The translations under genes were made by a program, and so were the position numbers. A DNA stretch of 64,000 bases from assembly GCF_024346715.1 (NCBI RefSeq), contig NZ_AP024852.1:2976001-3040000 (forward strand). Reading direction: 5' to 3'. The notes beneath the pieces were generated by a model. It saw nothing but the letters and a program-made list of their open reading frames with translations. It was not told where the DNA came from and did not search any database. The number at the start of each line of letters is the position of its first letter. The first letter of the stretch is position 1. Shown here in pieces: positions 9,938-21,783 of this stretch. This DNA is from Photobacterium swingsii (lineage in GTDB: Bacteria; Pseudomonadota; Gammaproteobacteria; Enterobacterales; Vibrionaceae).

Positions 9938-10885
9938 CTAAGGCATGGATTCAAACTCTTCACCTTCTTTTTCAACTTGCGGTGGCATTAGGTGTTCACG
10001 AACAATACCTAGTTTCAGAGCAAGTGCAGAAGCCACGTAAATAGACGAATAAGTACCCACTACGATACCAATCAGCAATGCTGTCGCAAAACCGTGGATC
10101 ATAGTGCCGCCTTGTAGGAATAGCGCGATAACTACAAACAAGGTAGTACCAGAGGTAATCAAGGTACGACTTAATGTTTGAGTGATCGAGTTATTCATAA
10201 CATCAGCAGAATCACCTTTACGCATCTTACGGAAGTTTTCACGGATTCGGTCAAAGACAACAATAGTATCGTTGAGGGAGTAACCGACCACAGTTAGCAA
10301 GGCTGCAACTATGGTTAAATCCACTTCAATTTGTAAGAACGAGAAGATACCGATAGTAATAATGATATCGTGCGCCAGTGCTAATACCGCACCTGCAGCC
10401 AGACGCCATTCAAAACGCATCGAAACGTATAACAAGATACATAGCAGTGAAGCAATAATTGCTAGACCGCCCGCTTCTGCTAGCTCATCACCCACATTCG
10501 GGCCAACGAACTCAATACGACGCATTTCAACGTTTTGCTCTGTACCTGCTTTCAGCGCATCGATGATTTGTAGACCTAGCTTCTCACCCTTTAGGGTTTC
10601 ACGAGGCTGAAGGCGTACTAATACATCGCGTGCTGTACCGAAATTTTGAACAATCGCATCACCAAAGCCCGCTTTCTCAAGCGACTCACGGATCAAACTT
10701 AAATCAGCTGGCTGTTCAAAGCCCACTTCAATCAAGGTACCGCCAGTGAAATCAAGGCCCCAGTTAAGCTTCTTAGTGGCAACGGTGCCAATTGCAGCTG
10801 CAATCATCACCAGTGATACAAAGAAGGCCACTTTTGACCAACGCATAAAGTCTATGGCTTTACCCGTTTGCAATAATTGATACAT
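9938..10885 (-). CDS. secF: SecF, protein-export membrane protein
   Basis: SecF pairs with SecD to use the ion-motive force to pull secreted proteins through SecYEG. The 315-residue protein has an N-terminal transmembrane segment (residues about 22-42). A periplasmic domain starting GLDFTGGTLIEV follows, then five transmembrane segments with the conserved VGYSLNDTIVVFDRIREN motif. AAGGGG precedes the ATG. secD lies 12 bp upstream on the same strand. Confidence 0.97.
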   Translation of the reverse strand: MYQLLQTGKAIDFMRWSKVAFFVSLVMIAAAIGTVATKKLNWGLDFTGGTLIEVGFEQPADLSLIRESLEKAGFGDAIVQNFGTARDVLVRLQPRETLKGEKLGLQIIDALKAGTEQNVEMRRIEFVGPNVGDELAEAGGLAIIASLLCILLYVSMRFEWRLAAGAVLALAHDIIITIGIFSFLQIEVDLTIVAALLTVVGYSLNDTIVVFDRIRENFRKMRKGDSADVMNNSITQTLSRTLITSGTTLFVVIALFLQGGTMIHGFATALLIGIVVGTYSSIYVASALALKLGIVREHLMPPQVEKEGEEFESMP

Positions 10886-10897
10886 TCTAGCGTCCCC

Positions 10898-12751
10898 TTA
10901 GATCGACAGCTTATCTACGCGCTTACCGCCGTAGATAAAGTTAACTACAGCACGCGTACCCACGATAGCTGTGAACATCGAGGTCAAAATACCGATCGAC
11001 AGTGTTACAGCGAAGCCTTTAATCGCACCTGTACCTACGGCAAACAGAATGATTGCTGTAATTAAGGTAGTGATATTGGCATCGGCAATGGTACTGAATG
11101 CATTCGCGTAACCTTGTTGAATCGCATGCTGAGGGCTTCGGCCTTCACGCAGCTCTTCACGGATACGTTCAAAGATCAGTACGTTCGCATCGACGGCCAT
11201 ACCAACAGTCAGTACGATACCGGCAATACCCGGTAAGGTCATGGTAGCACCTGGGATCATCGACATAATGCCAATAATCATTACCAAGTTCATCATCAGT
11301 GCCATGTTGGCAATCAAGCCAAACTTACGGTAGTACAGTAGCGTAAATAGCATTACGGCTAACATACCCCATAGACACGCCTGAACACCCATGTCGATGT
11401 TTTGCTGACCCATTGATGGACCGATAGTACGCTCTTCAACAATGGAGATAGGTGCAATCAACGCACCCGCACGTAGTAGCAAGGCTAGGTTGTGCGCTTC
11501 AGCTGCTGAGTCGATACCTGTGATACGGAAGTTACGGCCAAGCGCAGTTTGAATCGTTGCTTGGTTGATGACTTCTTCGTGCTTCTCTAGGATCACTTTG
11601 CCATTTTCATCACGCTCGCCACTGTCTTTATATTCAGTGAACATGGTAGCCATTAGCTTACCAACGTTATTACGTGAGAAGGCTGTCATTTTGCTACCAC
11701 CTTCGCTGTCTAGCGAGATGTTAACTTGCGGACGACCGTATTCATCAGCACTTGAGCTTGCATCTGTGATGTGAGAACCCGTTAGGATGACACGTTTTTT
11801 CAGTACCGCCGGACGGCCGTCACGTGTTGTTTTCACTTCACTACCAGCAGGTACTCGACCTGCCATTGCTGCCGCTAAATCAGCACTGCTGTCCACTTCT
11901 CGGAATTCAAGTGTTGCTGTCGCACCCAAAATTTCTTTAGCACGCGCTGTATCTTGAACACCAGGTAACTCAACAACGATACGGTTAGCACCTTGGCGCT
12001 GTACCAAAGGTTCAGCAACACCTAGCTCATTCACACGGTTACGAAGAATGGTGATGTTTTGGTCTACCGCATAGTTACGAATCTCTTTTAAGCGCTCTTC
12101 AGAGAATGTCGCGCTCACCACAAAGCGACCATTACTGGTGCTGTCGGTAAAGACCATATCAGGGTGAAGTTTAGCAAGCTCACGCTCTGCTTGAGCCATT
12201 TGCTCTGCATCACGTAGGCGCACTTCAACGGCAGTATCAGTTTTACTGATTGCACGGTAACGAATTTTCGCTTCACGCAGTTCGGTACGGAATGTTTCTT
12301 CCTGCTGACCCAGCAATTTTTCCATTGCTGCATCCATATCCACTTCCATTAAGAAGTGAACACCACCACGTAGATCGAGGCCGAGTTTCATCGGTGAAGC
12401 ACCAATTGATTCAAGCCAGCTAGGGGTTGCAGGTGCAAGGTTTAAGGCTACAACGTAGTCTTCACCGAGTTCATCATTGAGAATATCGCGAGCACTAATT
12501 TGTGTATCAGTGTCATTAAAGCGGACCAGGACAGCACCGTTTTCGAACGCGATAGATTTGTAGGAGATTTGACTTTTTTCTAGGTCTTCGGTGACAACAT
12601 CCAGAGCAGACATATCTACCGAGGCGCCACGCGCCCCGGAGATTTGAATCGCTGGATCTTCACCGTATATGTTGGGAAGTGCATAAAGCAAACCGATGAT
12701 AAGTGTAAACACTACCATCAGGTTCTTCCACAAAGGGTAACGGTTTAGCAC
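10898..12751 (-). CDS. secD: SecD, protein-export membrane protein
   Basis: SecD is the large subunit of the SecDF translocation motor. The 617-residue protein (E. coli 615) has one N-terminal transmembrane helix and a large periplasmic region with the [16 protein letters not shown] motif near residue 120. Five C-terminal helices carry [21 protein letters not shown]. The start codon is GTG at 12749-12751, with AAGGA 8 bases upstream. It lies between yajC and secF in the usual order. Confidence 0.97.
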   Translation of the reverse strand: MLNRYPLWKNLMVVFTLIIGLLYALPNIYGEDPAIQISGARGASVDMSALDVVTEDLEKSQISYKSIAFENGAVLVRFNDTDTQISARDILNDELGEDYVVALNLAPATPSWLESIGASPMKLGLDLRGGVHFLMEVDMDAAMEKLLGQQEETFRTELREAKIRYRAISKTDTAVEVRLRDAEQMAQAERELAKLHPDMVFTDSTSNGRFVVSATFSEERLKEIRNYAVDQNITILRNRVNELGVAEPLVQRQGANRIVVELPGVQDTARAKEILGATATLEFREVDSSADLAAAMAGRVPAGSEVKTTRDGRPAVLKKRVILTGSHITDASSSADEYGRPQVNISLDSEGGSKMTAFSRNNVGKLMATMFTEYKDSGERDENGKVILEKHEEVINQATIQTALGRNFRITGIDSAAEAHNLALLLRAGALIAPISIVEERTIGPSMGQQNIDMGVQACLWGMLAVMLFTLLYYRKFGLIANMALMMNLVMIIGIMSMIPGATMTLPGIAGIVLTVGMAVDANVLIFERIREELREGRSPQHAIQQGYANAFSTIADANITTLITAIILFAVGTGAIKGFAVTLSIGILTSMFTAIVGTRAVVNFIYGGKRVDKLSI

Positions 12752-12776
12752 TGCTATGATCCTTCAGAGCGAATAA

Positions 12777-13112
12777 TTATAGAGACTTCATCGTGCCTTT
12801 TGGCAGAACAGCAGTCACGAAGTCTTTCTTAATTGTTACTTCAGTGCTGTCGTTAAGCGCGATAACAATGTAGTCGTTATCTTCAGATACTTTAGAGATC
12901 TTACCTAGTAGGCCGCCGTTTGTTAGCACTTCATCACCTTTGCCCATCGAAGACATTAGATCTTTATGCTCTTTCGCACGTTTCGCCTGTGGACGGTAAA
13001 TCATGAAGTAAAAAATTACAGCAAACAGACCAAGCATGATGAAAAGCTGCATGCTTCCGCCTTGTGGTGCACCTTCAGCTGCGGCATGAGCTTGAGAAAT
13101 GAAAAGACTCAT
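12777..13112 (-). CDS. yajC: YajC, Sec translocon accessory subunit
   Basis: YajC is a small single-span inner-membrane protein that associates with SecDF. The 111-residue product has one transmembrane helix (LFIMLGLFAVIFYFMIYRP, about residues 23-41), then a basic RPQAKRAKEHKDLM stretch and a soluble tail ending in short beta-rich sequence. A GAGGACG ribosome binding site is present. It is the first gene of yajC-secD-secF, 22 bp after tgt. Confidence 0.96.
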   Translation of the reverse strand: MSLFISQAHAAAEGAPQGGSMQLFIMLGLFAVIFYFMIYRPQAKRAKEHKDLMSSMGKGDEVLTNGGLLGKISKVSEDNDYIVIALNDSTEVTIKKDFVTAVLPKGTMKSL

Positions 13113-13134
13113 TTAATAACGTCCTCGTTAATTG

Positions 13135-14595
<1,461 letters not shown>

Positions 14596-15654
14596 TTAGC
14601 CTTGGGTACGACGCGTAATAAACATCGCATCACCGTAACTAAAGAAGCGATATTGATTTTCAACCGCTACTTGATAAGCATGCATAGTATGGTCGTAACC
14701 TGCAAACGTGCTCACTAGCATGATCAAAGTAGATTCAGGCAAGTGGAAGTTTGTCACAAGCGCATCAACCAGTTGGAATTCATAGCCACCTGGGTAGATG
14801 AAGATATCGGTATCACCAAAGAAAGGCACCAATTCTGTACCATTTTTCAGTGCATCTTGTGCTGCTGACTCAAGCGAACGTACTGATGTTGTTCCCACTG
14901 CAATCACACGACCGCCATTAGCCTTAGTCGTAAGTACCGCATCAACCACGTCTTGTGGAACTTCAACGTATTCAGAGTGCATGTGGTGATCATTAATATC
15001 ATCTACACGAACAGGTTGGAAAGTACCCGCACCTACGTGCAAGGTTACAAAAGCAAAGTTAGCGCCTTTTGCCTTAATAGCCGCTAATAACTCGTCATCA
15101 AAGTGAAGACCAGCCGTTGGTGCTGCAACTGCACCTGGTTTAGCATTGTAGACCGTTTGGTAACGTTCTTTATCAGCATCTTCATCTGGGCGGTCAATGT
15201 AAGGCGGTAGTGGCATGTGGCCCACTTCTTCCAATACTTCCAGTACCGTTTTATCACCCGTAAAACGGATTTCAAATAAGGTATCGTGACGCGCAACCAT
15301 TTCAGCTTGGTGCTCATCATTATCGCCTAAAAACAGGACATTACCCGGTTTTGGTGATTTAGAAGCACGAACATGAGCTAGGATGCTTTTTTCATCTAGC
15401 ATACGCTCAACTAACACTTCAATTTTGCCACCTGACTCTTTACGGCCAAAAACGCGAGCAGGGATCACTCGAGTATTGTTGAACACGAGTAAATCACCCG
15501 GCTCAACCAAATCCAGCATATCTTTAAAGCCTTTATGCTGCAGTTCGCCAGTATTGCCCGTCAACTGAAGGAGTCGGCTGGCAGTACGCTCAGGTTGTGG
15601 GTAACGAGCAATCAGCTCATCAGGTAGGTCAAAGTGAAAATCAGAAACTTGCAT
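14596..15654 (-). CDS. queA: S-adenosylmethionine:tRNA ribosyltransferase-isomerase
   Basis: QueA transfers the ribosyl group of SAM to preQ1 on tRNA, giving epoxyqueuosine, the step after Tgt. The 352-residue protein contains the family signatures [11 protein letters not shown] (about 54-64), [31 protein letters not shown] and the C-terminal [15 protein letters not shown] end. The ATG at 15652-15654 starts [20 protein letters not shown] as in E. coli. GAGG lies 10 bases upstream. Confidence 0.96.
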   Translation of the reverse strand: MQVSDFHFDLPDELIARYPQPERTASRLLQLTGNTGELQHKGFKDMLDLVEPGDLLVFNNTRVIPARVFGRKESGGKIEVLVERMLDEKSILAHVRASKSPKPGNVLFLGDNDEHQAEMVARHDTLFEIRFTGDKTVLEVLEEVGHMPLPPYIDRPDEDADKERYQTVYNAKPGAVAAPTAGLHFDDELLAAIKAKGANFAFVTLHVGAGTFQPVRVDDINDHHMHSEYVEVPQDVVDAVLTTKANGGRVIAVGTTSVRSLESAAQDALKNGTELVPFFGDTDIFIYPGGYEFQLVDALVTNFHLPESTLIMLVSTFAGYDHTMHAYQVAVENQYRFFSYGDAMFITRRTQG

Positions 15655-15735
15655 TTTGTCGCGCCTCAAAAAACAGAGGCAGCTAGTATAGGCTGCCACA
15701 CTGCAATATCAAGGAAAGTTCGAGCTGTTGCGTTA

Positions 15736-16800
15736 CTAAACAGCCGCTCGCGAACGCTTCATGGCTAAACTAAATAGCCCTAAGATGACGAGAATACCAA
15801 CACTGCCTCCACCATCGCTTCCTGAGATATTATCAGTACTTGGCACTGCAATATCGGTTCCAGCGTTACTGTAATCCTTTGCAAACGGATCAATACTCAG
15901 TGCTGGTGTACTCACCGCTAATAAGCTGTTAGTCGTTAATCCATTGATCCAGCCAACAAAAGGGAGTACCTCGGTATACACCCCCGGTAACGAGCTGGCA
16001 CAACCATCACCAAAGCTCACCAACCCAAGTAAACGTAGCCCAAAGTCAGGGTCGCTAGCTCGTAGCGGGTCTTGCCATACTAATGGTCCACCAGAGTCAC
16101 CAAAACAACTATCACGCACAACCAAGGGAGAAGGCGAAATGGCACAAACAAAAATGTTAGCTTCACCATCAGTCACACCGGCCCCCCATTGGTTACTACA
16201 GATATTATCAGGTACCCCAGTTAATAAGGTTTGTTGCAAAGACGACGAACCCGATGAGCCGTTCACACTGGTACTACCCCAGCCAGATACCAAAAGGTTA
16301 GCGGGGTTATTTCCACCCTGGGTATAATTGGTTCGAAAAGCAAGATCAGCACGTTCTTGTTGATCTTGGGTGGCAATGAGTATTGGTTTAGCACTATCTG
16401 GTGCAGGTGAACGCAATTTTAGAACGGCAATGTCATTGGAAAAACGGGACGCATTATAATTCGTATTAATAATGCGACTGCTAACAGACAATGCATTACG
16501 CGATGTCGCGCTAAATATGCTTGAGATCCCCCCCCAAACTTTAATATCAGCCGCATCGGCAATAAGGCCGCCATTTTGTAAGCAGTGAGCCGCCGTTAAT
16601 ACAACATCTTGCGCCACCAGCACGCCACCACAAACATAGGTGCCATCATTCGGGAATGAGATATTGAGATAAACCTGCCAAGGGAGTTCATCATTTTGGC
16701 TGGTCACGCCACCAATAATACGAGGGGATGCAACTGGGGATGATGCAAATACAGGTAAGCTTATGTAGCACAACAGCAGTAAAACAATATACCTAGCCAT
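15736..16800 (-). CDS. Trypsin-like serine protease with GlyGly-CTERM sorting signal
   Basis: This is a secreted S1-family endopeptidase. The 354-residue product has a signal peptide (ARYIVLLLLCYISLPVFAS), then the mature chain starting near RIIGGVTSQ, where trypsin-like zymogens are cleaved. The catalytic triad is His72 (TAAHC), Asp123 (SNDIAVLKL) and Ser236 (GDSGGP). An Asp six residues before the Ser predicts cleavage after Arg or Lys. The C terminus has a Gly-rich stretch (SDGGGS), a hydrophobic helix and a basic KRSR tail. This is the GlyGly-CTERM signal processed by rhombosortase in type II secreting Vibrionaceae. I preferred the ATG at 16800 over an upstream ATT. Confidence 0.9.
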   Translation of the reverse strand: MARYIVLLLLCYISLPVFASSPVASPRIIGGVTSQNDELPWQVYLNISFPNDGTYVCGGVLVAQDVVLTAAHCLQNGGLIADAADIKVWGGISSIFSATSRNALSVSSRIINTNYNASRFSNDIAVLKLRSPAPDSAKPILIATQDQQERADLAFRTNYTQGGNNPANLLVSGWGSTSVNGSSGSSSLQQTLLTGVPDNICSNQWGAGVTDGEANIFVCAISPSPLVVRDSCFGDSGGPLVWQDPLRASDPDFGLRLLGLVSFGDGCASSLPGVYTEVLPFVGWINGLTTNSLLAVSTPALSIDPFAKDYSNAGTDIAVPSTDNISGSDGGGSVGILVILGLFSLAMKRSRAAV

Positions 16801-17036
16801 AACTCTACCTATTCTTATTGACTTAACAATCAATATGAATATTTAGTCCATTTTTAATGCCAAATAAGCATATTGATTTATTTAGTATATGCCACATCCG
16901 AAGCTTTACCCGAAAAAGCGCCATCAAAACAGCTATAGATAATTTTGTGAATTTTTGACTGTGGTCATAGGTAGTTAGGTTTATATTCGCTACATTCAAT
17001 AGACAGGGATTTGTTACCCCGTTAATGGAGGCAAGT

Positions 17037-17483
17037 ATGTTCACTGTCGCAGATATGATGACTCAAAATCCATACGCACTAGGCCCTTACAGCACCTTGG
17101 CTGACGCGAAAGATTTAATGGAAAAACACACGATTCGCCACGTTCCTGTCATTGATGAAAACCACCACCTTCTAGGCTTAGTCACCCAGCGCGATGTGCT
17201 CTCAGCACAAGAGTCGAGCTTAGAAATGATCACCCAAAGCAATTTTATGTCAGCACTCGATATTCAGCTGATAAAATGCATGAATCGTTCGCTAATGAGT
17301 GTGGATTGTCATGCAGGCTTGAAAGAAGCGGCCTTGTATATGCAAAAGCATAAGATTGGCTGCCTACCTGTGGTAGAAGATAAAGTCTTAGTGGGGATTA
17401 TTACCGACAGTGATTTTGTCTCTATTGCAATTACTTTGTTGGAAATCCAAGATGAGGTCGAGCCAACAGAAGTTGAGGCATAA
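17037..17483 (+). CDS. CBS-domain protein
   Basis: The 148-residue product consists of two CBS motifs and little else. The first covers roughly residues 7-60 (MMTQNPYALGPYSTLADAK... IRHVPVIDENHHLLGLVTQ), the second about 75-130 (MNRSLMSVDCHAGLKEAA... IGCLPVVEDKVLVGIITD). Such pairs usually form a Bateman domain that binds adenine nucleotides, but which ligand or target this one serves cannot be read here. The ATG at 17037 has a perfect GGAGG 5 bases upstream; the ATG 12 bp earlier overlaps that site. It is divergent from the protease gene. Confidence 0.88.
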   Translation: MFTVADMMTQNPYALGPYSTLADAKDLMEKHTIRHVPVIDENHHLLGLVTQRDVLSAQESSLEMITQSNFMSALDIQLIKCMNRSLMSVDCHAGLKEAALYMQKHKIGCLPVVEDKVLVGIITDSDFVSIAITLLEIQDEVEPTEVEA

Positions 17484-17590
17484 TTCATCAAGTGTTTAGT
17501 CGTAAACGAGATTGTGCTGTTATTTGCTAACCTATTCACTATTCTCTTATAAACTCAGTGCTCAATTTGGCACATGGACATAAGGTAGTC

Positions 17591-18187
17591 GTGAACTTTT
17601 TAGCACATTTGGATCTCGCTGATTTTTGCCAAAGCCATTTGGCAGGTAACTTACTGGCTGATTTTGTCCGAGGCGATCCTTACAAACAACATACTAAAGC
17701 TGCAGCTGATGGTATCAAGCTACATCGCTTTGTTGATGGGTATATCGACGCCATGCCACAGGTTAAACAATGCCAACGCTTGTTTAGGCCAGAGACGCGT
17801 CGTGTCAGTGGTATAGCCCTTGATCTCACTTGGGATCATTTCCTTGCCAAGCACTGGCTCCGCTATCACTCGCACTCCCTACTCGAATTTGTCACCCAAG
17901 CCCAACAAGATGTAGAACGTTATCAGTACAACTTACCTGAAAGCTACCAACAAATGAGTGCTCGTATGTGGCAGCAACAATGGCTCATTCAATACCAAGA
18001 AGCCGCCACCATAGAAACAGCCCTGACACGAATGGCAATTCGCCGTCCCAAATTACATCAACTTGCCAACACACCAACAGACATTTTTACGCACTACCAA
18101 CAACTTGAAACCACATTTCACGCGATTTACCCGCAAATTCAGCAAGCTGCGTTAGGTTATCGCCAACAGCAAAACACAGCTTCATAG
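17591..18187 (+). CDS. acpH: Acyl carrier protein phosphodiesterase
   Basis: AcpH removes the 4'-phosphopantetheine group from holo-acyl carrier protein. The 198-residue product matches E. coli AcpH in the start (NFLAHLDLA), the SHLAGNLLADFVRGDP block, the ETRRVSGIALDLTWDHFLAKHW motif with HD-type metal-binding residues, and the MAIRRPKL segment. The start is GTG at 17591, preceded by AAGG at 5 bases. The upstream in-frame GTG at 17558 would add a leader not found in the family. Confidence 0.9.
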   Translation: MNFLAHLDLADFCQSHLAGNLLADFVRGDPYKQHTKAAADGIKLHRFVDGYIDAMPQVKQCQRLFRPETRRVSGIALDLTWDHFLAKHWLRYHSHSLLEFVTQAQQDVERYQYNLPESYQQMSARMWQQQWLIQYQEAATIETALTRMAIRRPKLHQLANTPTDIFTHYQQLETTFHAIYPQIQQAALGYRQQQNTAS

Positions 18188-18216
18188 TTGATCGTACTAA
18201 GATCCTTTTTCCAAAC

Positions 18217-18241
18217 AAAAAAAAGGAGCACTAAGTGCTCC
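18217..18241 (-). terminator. Terminator of the aceBA operon
   Basis: Read on the minus strand, GGAGCAC and GTGCTCC form a 7-bp stem followed by eight T residues. It lies 129 bp after the aceA stop. A second imperfect GC-rich hairpin lies between them, around 18315-18365. Confidence 0.82.
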
Positions 18242-18369
18242 AGCGATAACAAACTAACAAGTCACAAACGGTAACCATGGTTGTTACGCCATGGCTTGTA
18301 CTAGGAAAAGAGTCACTCAGTTCTCTCGGGGGAGAGGAAAGAGAGCGGTGTTCCCGCCCTCTCGCTAGA

Positions 18370-19674
18370 TTAAAATTGGTCTTCTTCAGTAGAGCCCGTC
18401 AGTGCCGTCACTGAAGAATTACCACCTTGAATCGTATTGGTCATCTTATCGAAATAACCTGTACCCACTTCTTGCTGATGCGCAACAAAGGTATAGCCTT
18501 TTTCAGCCGCAGCAAACTCAGGACGCTGTACTTTCTCAACGTAATGGCGCATGCCTTCACCCTGTGCATATGAGTGCGCCAGTTCAAACATGTTAAACCA
18601 CATATTATGAATACCCGCTAAGGTAATAAACTGGTACTTATAACCCATATCTGATAGCTCTTGCTGGAATTTCGCAATCGTCTCTGCATCTAGGTTTTTC
18701 TCCCAGTTAAACGATGGAGAACAGTTATAAGCTAATAGCTGATCTGGGTACTGCGCATGAATCGCTTCGGCAAATTTACGGGCTTCTTCAAGACATGGTT
18801 TCGCGGTTTCACACCAAATAAGATCCGCATATGGCGCATAAGCCAGACCACGAGAAATGGCTTGGTCAATACCTGCACGGACTTTGTAGAAGCCTTCTTG
18901 AGTACGTTCACCTTCAATGAAGTCACGATCATATGGGTCGCAATCAGACGTCAACAAATCTGCTGCGTTAGCATCGGTACGTGCAATCACCAAGGTTGTT
19001 GTGCCTGCCACATCAGCCGCCAAACGTGCCGCAACCAATTTTTGCACGGCTTCTTGGGTCGGTACTAAAACCTTACCGCCCATATGGCCACATTTTTTCA
19101 CCGACGCAAGCTGATCTTCAAAGTGCACACCTGCCGCACCAGCATCAATCATATTGCGCATTAACTCATACGCATTCAATACGCCACCGAAACCCGCTTC
19201 TGCATCAGCAACAATCGGTAGGAAATAATCAATTCCTTCTTCTGGGTTACTGCCATTGGCCCATTGGATTTGGTCGGCACGACGAAACGCATTATTAATA
19301 CGGCTAACCACTGCGGGTACTGAATCAACTGGGTACAAAGACTGATCTGGATACATAGTAGATGCGGTATTATTATCCGCCGCCACTTGCCAACCAGAAA
19401 GATAAATCGCTTCAATACCGGCTTTCGCTTGCTGTACGGCTTGGCCACCTGTTAGCGCACCAAGACAGTTGACGTATCCTTTTTTCGCCGACCCATTAAC
19501 AAGGTCCCATAGCTTATCAGCACCACGCTGAGCTATCGTATTAGCCGGTGCAAACGAACCACGTAAATTAATCACTTCTTCTGCTGTGTAAGTACGCTTC
19601 ACGTGTTTCCAACGTGGGTTCTCAGCCCAATCTTTTTCAATAGCTTCAATTTGTTGTTGGCGAGTCAGTGTCAT
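18370..19674 (-). CDS. aceA: Isocitrate lyase
   Basis: AceA splits isocitrate into succinate and glyoxylate, the first step of the glyoxylate shunt, used for growth on acetate or fatty acids. The 434-residue protein (E. coli 434) carries the active-site signature KKCGHMGGK in the loop after HFEDQLASV, the metal-binding DAEAGFGG, and [19 protein letters not shown] precedes the ATG. It is the second gene of an aceB-aceA operon with a 107-bp spacer. No aceK follows, unlike in E. coli. Confidence 0.97.
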   Translation of the reverse strand: MTLTRQQQIEAIEKDWAENPRWKHVKRTYTAEEVINLRGSFAPANTIAQRGADKLWDLVNGSAKKGYVNCLGALTGGQAVQQAKAGIEAIYLSGWQVAADNNTASTMYPDQSLYPVDSVPAVVSRINNAFRRADQIQWANGSNPEEGIDYFLPIVADAEAGFGGVLNAYELMRNMIDAGAAGVHFEDQLASVKKCGHMGGKVLVPTQEAVQKLVAARLAADVAGTTTLVIARTDANAADLLTSDCDPYDRDFIEGERTQEGFYKVRAGIDQAISRGLAYAPYADLIWCETAKPCLEEARKFAEAIHAQYPDQLLAYNCSPSFNWEKNLDAETIAKFQQELSDMGYKYQFITLAGIHNMWFNMFELAHSYAQGEGMRHYVEKVQRPEFAAAEKGYTFVAHQQEVGTGYFDKMTNTIQGGNSSVTALTGSTEEDQF

Positions 19675-19781
19675 AATGATGTCCCTCGTTCATTTGGCGA
19701 TAATAGGTATAACGTCTTTGTTAATCCGCTTTAGTCTTTAACGCTTCACATTGCATTCAGTTACTTCATGGTATGGTCCGA

Positions 19782-21395
19782 CTAAGGTAAATACTCATAC
19801 CCCGGTACCGTTAAGAAATTCATAAGTTCATCGCTGGTCGTCAATCGCGCCATTAATTCAGCCGCTTCTTGGTATTGCCCTGCCGCGAAAATGTCACTTC
19901 CCAACTCTTGCTCTAGCACTTGCATTTCTTCTGCAAGCATCTCCTCAAACAAAGCTGCGGTAACCACTTTGCCATTACTCAAATCTTTACCGTGCTTAAT
20001 CCATTGCCAAATGGAAGCACGTGATATTTCAGCCGTTGCTGCATCTTCCATCAAACCGTAAATCGGTACGCAACCATTACCTGTGATCCAAGCTTCAATG
20101 TATTGCACCGCCACACGAATGTTATGACGCATTCCCTCTTCCGTTCGCTCACCATCACACGGCGCAAGCAACTCTGCGGCAGTAATAGGCGCATCCTCAC
20201 TTCTACTCACATCAAGTTGGTTATGACGGTTACCCAATGTTTCATTGAAAACCGCACAGGCTGTATCAGCCAAACCTGGGTGAGCAACCCAAGTACCGTC
20301 GTGACCATTATTGGCTTCCAGTGACTTATCAGTCTGGATCTTATTGAGTACCCAAGCATTTTTCTCGGCATCTTTTGATGGAATAAAGGCCGCCATGCCT
20401 CCCATAGCAAAGGCACCACGACGATGACAGGTACGTACCAGCAAGCGTGAGTAAGCATTTAAGAAAGGCTTTTCCATGGTGACAACTTGACGATCAGGCA
20501 AAATGCGATCTGGGTAATTGCGTAGGGTTTTGATGTAGCTAAAGATGTAATCCCAACGGCCGCAGTTCAAACCCACTATATGTTCTTGCAAGCTATAGAG
20601 GATTTCGTCCATCTCAAACACAGCAGGTAGGGTCTCAATCAAAACTGTCGCTTTAATGGTGCCGCGCGATAAGCCCATTTCATCTTCTGCAAAGCTAAAG
20701 ACATCACTCCACCATGCCGCTTCCTGATGCGCTTGCAGTTTAGGTAAGTAAAAATACGGGCCGCTGCCTTTTGCAAGTAGCTGCTTGTAGTTATGGAAAA
20801 AATACAAAGCAAAATCAAACAAAGCACCAGGAATAGGCACACCTTGCCATAGCAAATGCTTCTCAGGCAGGTGAAGACCGCGCACACGACAGATTAATAC
20901 GGCAGGATCATCGTTAAGCTGATATTGCTTACCGTTAGTGGGGTTGGTGTAACTGATAGTGCCATTCACCGCGTCACGTAGATTTCGCTGCCCAGCGACA
21001 ACTTCATCCCAGGCAGGTGAAAAAGAATCTTCAAAATCCGCCATGAACACCTTCACATTGGCATTCAAAGCATTGATGACCATCTTACGTTCGACTGGCC
21101 CCGTGATCTCAACGCGACGATCTTGCAAATCAGCAGGAATATTTTGAATCGACCAGCTCCCTTCGCGAATATTGGCCGTTTCCGCTAAGAAATCAGGTAG
21201 CTCGCCAGCATCAATACGTTGTTGTCGCTCATCCCTTGCATTGAGTAGGCTCGGCACTTGCTCAGCAAAGCGTTCAACCAAACGCTCTAAAAAAGCCAGT
21301 GCTTCATCACTGACAATTTCTTGCTGATCGGGAGATAGCGCTTTTTGAAGCGATAGCTTTACATGATGAGAGGACAAAGTGTTATCAGTGGACAT
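19782..21395 (-). CDS. aceB: Malate synthase A
   Basis: AceB condenses glyoxylate with acetyl-CoA to form malate, the second step of the glyoxylate shunt. The 537-residue protein (E. coli 533) has the FMADFEDSFSPAWDE motif, TVLIETLPAVFEMDEILY, GLNCGRWDYIFSYIK and the C-terminal catalytic region with CVPIYGLMEDAATAEISR. GTAGGAG precedes the ATG. The gene leads the operon, and its promoter must lie in the following 649-bp gap. Confidence 0.97.
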   Translation of the reverse strand: MSTDNTLSSHHVKLSLQKALSPDQQEIVSDEALAFLERLVERFAEQVPSLLNARDERQQRIDAGELPDFLAETANIREGSWSIQNIPADLQDRRVEITGPVERKMVINALNANVKVFMADFEDSFSPAWDEVVAGQRNLRDAVNGTISYTNPTNGKQYQLNDDPAVLICRVRGLHLPEKHLLWQGVPIPGALFDFALYFFHNYKQLLAKGSGPYFYLPKLQAHQEAAWWSDVFSFAEDEMGLSRGTIKATVLIETLPAVFEMDEILYSLQEHIVGLNCGRWDYIFSYIKTLRNYPDRILPDRQVVTMEKPFLNAYSRLLVRTCHRRGAFAMGGMAAFIPSKDAEKNAWVLNKIQTDKSLEANNGHDGTWVAHPGLADTACAVFNETLGNRHNQLDVSRSEDAPITAAELLAPCDGERTEEGMRHNIRVAVQYIEAWITGNGCVPIYGLMEDAATAEISRASIWQWIKHGKDLSNGKVVTAALFEEMLAEEMQVLEQELGSDIFAAGQYQEAAELMARLTTSDELMNFLTVPGYEYLP

Positions 21396-21678
21396 GGCTA
21401 TCTCCTACAATTCCATTTGTAACTTTATCACCACTTTTATCAATGATGACTAACAAGGCGTTTTTGCGAGTCAAACTGCGTAACGCCCTATTTACGTTGC
21501 ATTAACAAACGCACAATTGCAAGCGCCCCATTTCTAAAGACAAGACAAAACACCAAGTAGTTCTCTTTAATATCAGCCACTTAAACAAACTAGAGCTAAA
21601 ACTCAAAACACTAAATTAAAACATTTTCCAGTTAAAAATTCGGTTCTTAATCAGAGCCTTAAAAAATGTCACTTTTTG

Positions 21679-21698
21679 ATTTAATTACGTAATTAAAT
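21679..21698. repeat. 20-bp perfect palindrome, possible operator
   Basis: ATTTAATTACGTAATTAAAT reads the same on both strands. It lies 284 bp upstream of aceB and 58 bp upstream of the short ORF at 21757. No T-run follows, so it looks like a dimeric regulator site and not a terminator. I do not recognise the cognate regulator. Confidence 0.7.
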
Positions 21699-21756
21699 TA
21701 CAGAAATAATTGCAAATTTATTAATCCCAAAAAGCGTTTTAAACAGGGAGGATAAA

Positions 21757-21783
21757 ATGAAAACCCAAAGATCGATTAAATAA
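21757..21783 (+). CDS. Possible 8-codon ORF with strong ribosome binding site
   Basis: GGGAGG lies 5 bases before an ATG that encodes only MKTQRSIK before TAA. The Shine-Dalgarno match is better than that of most genes in the window, which makes chance less likely. It could be a leader peptide or the broken start of a former gene. No function can be assigned. Confidence 0.3.
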   Translation: MKTQRSIK

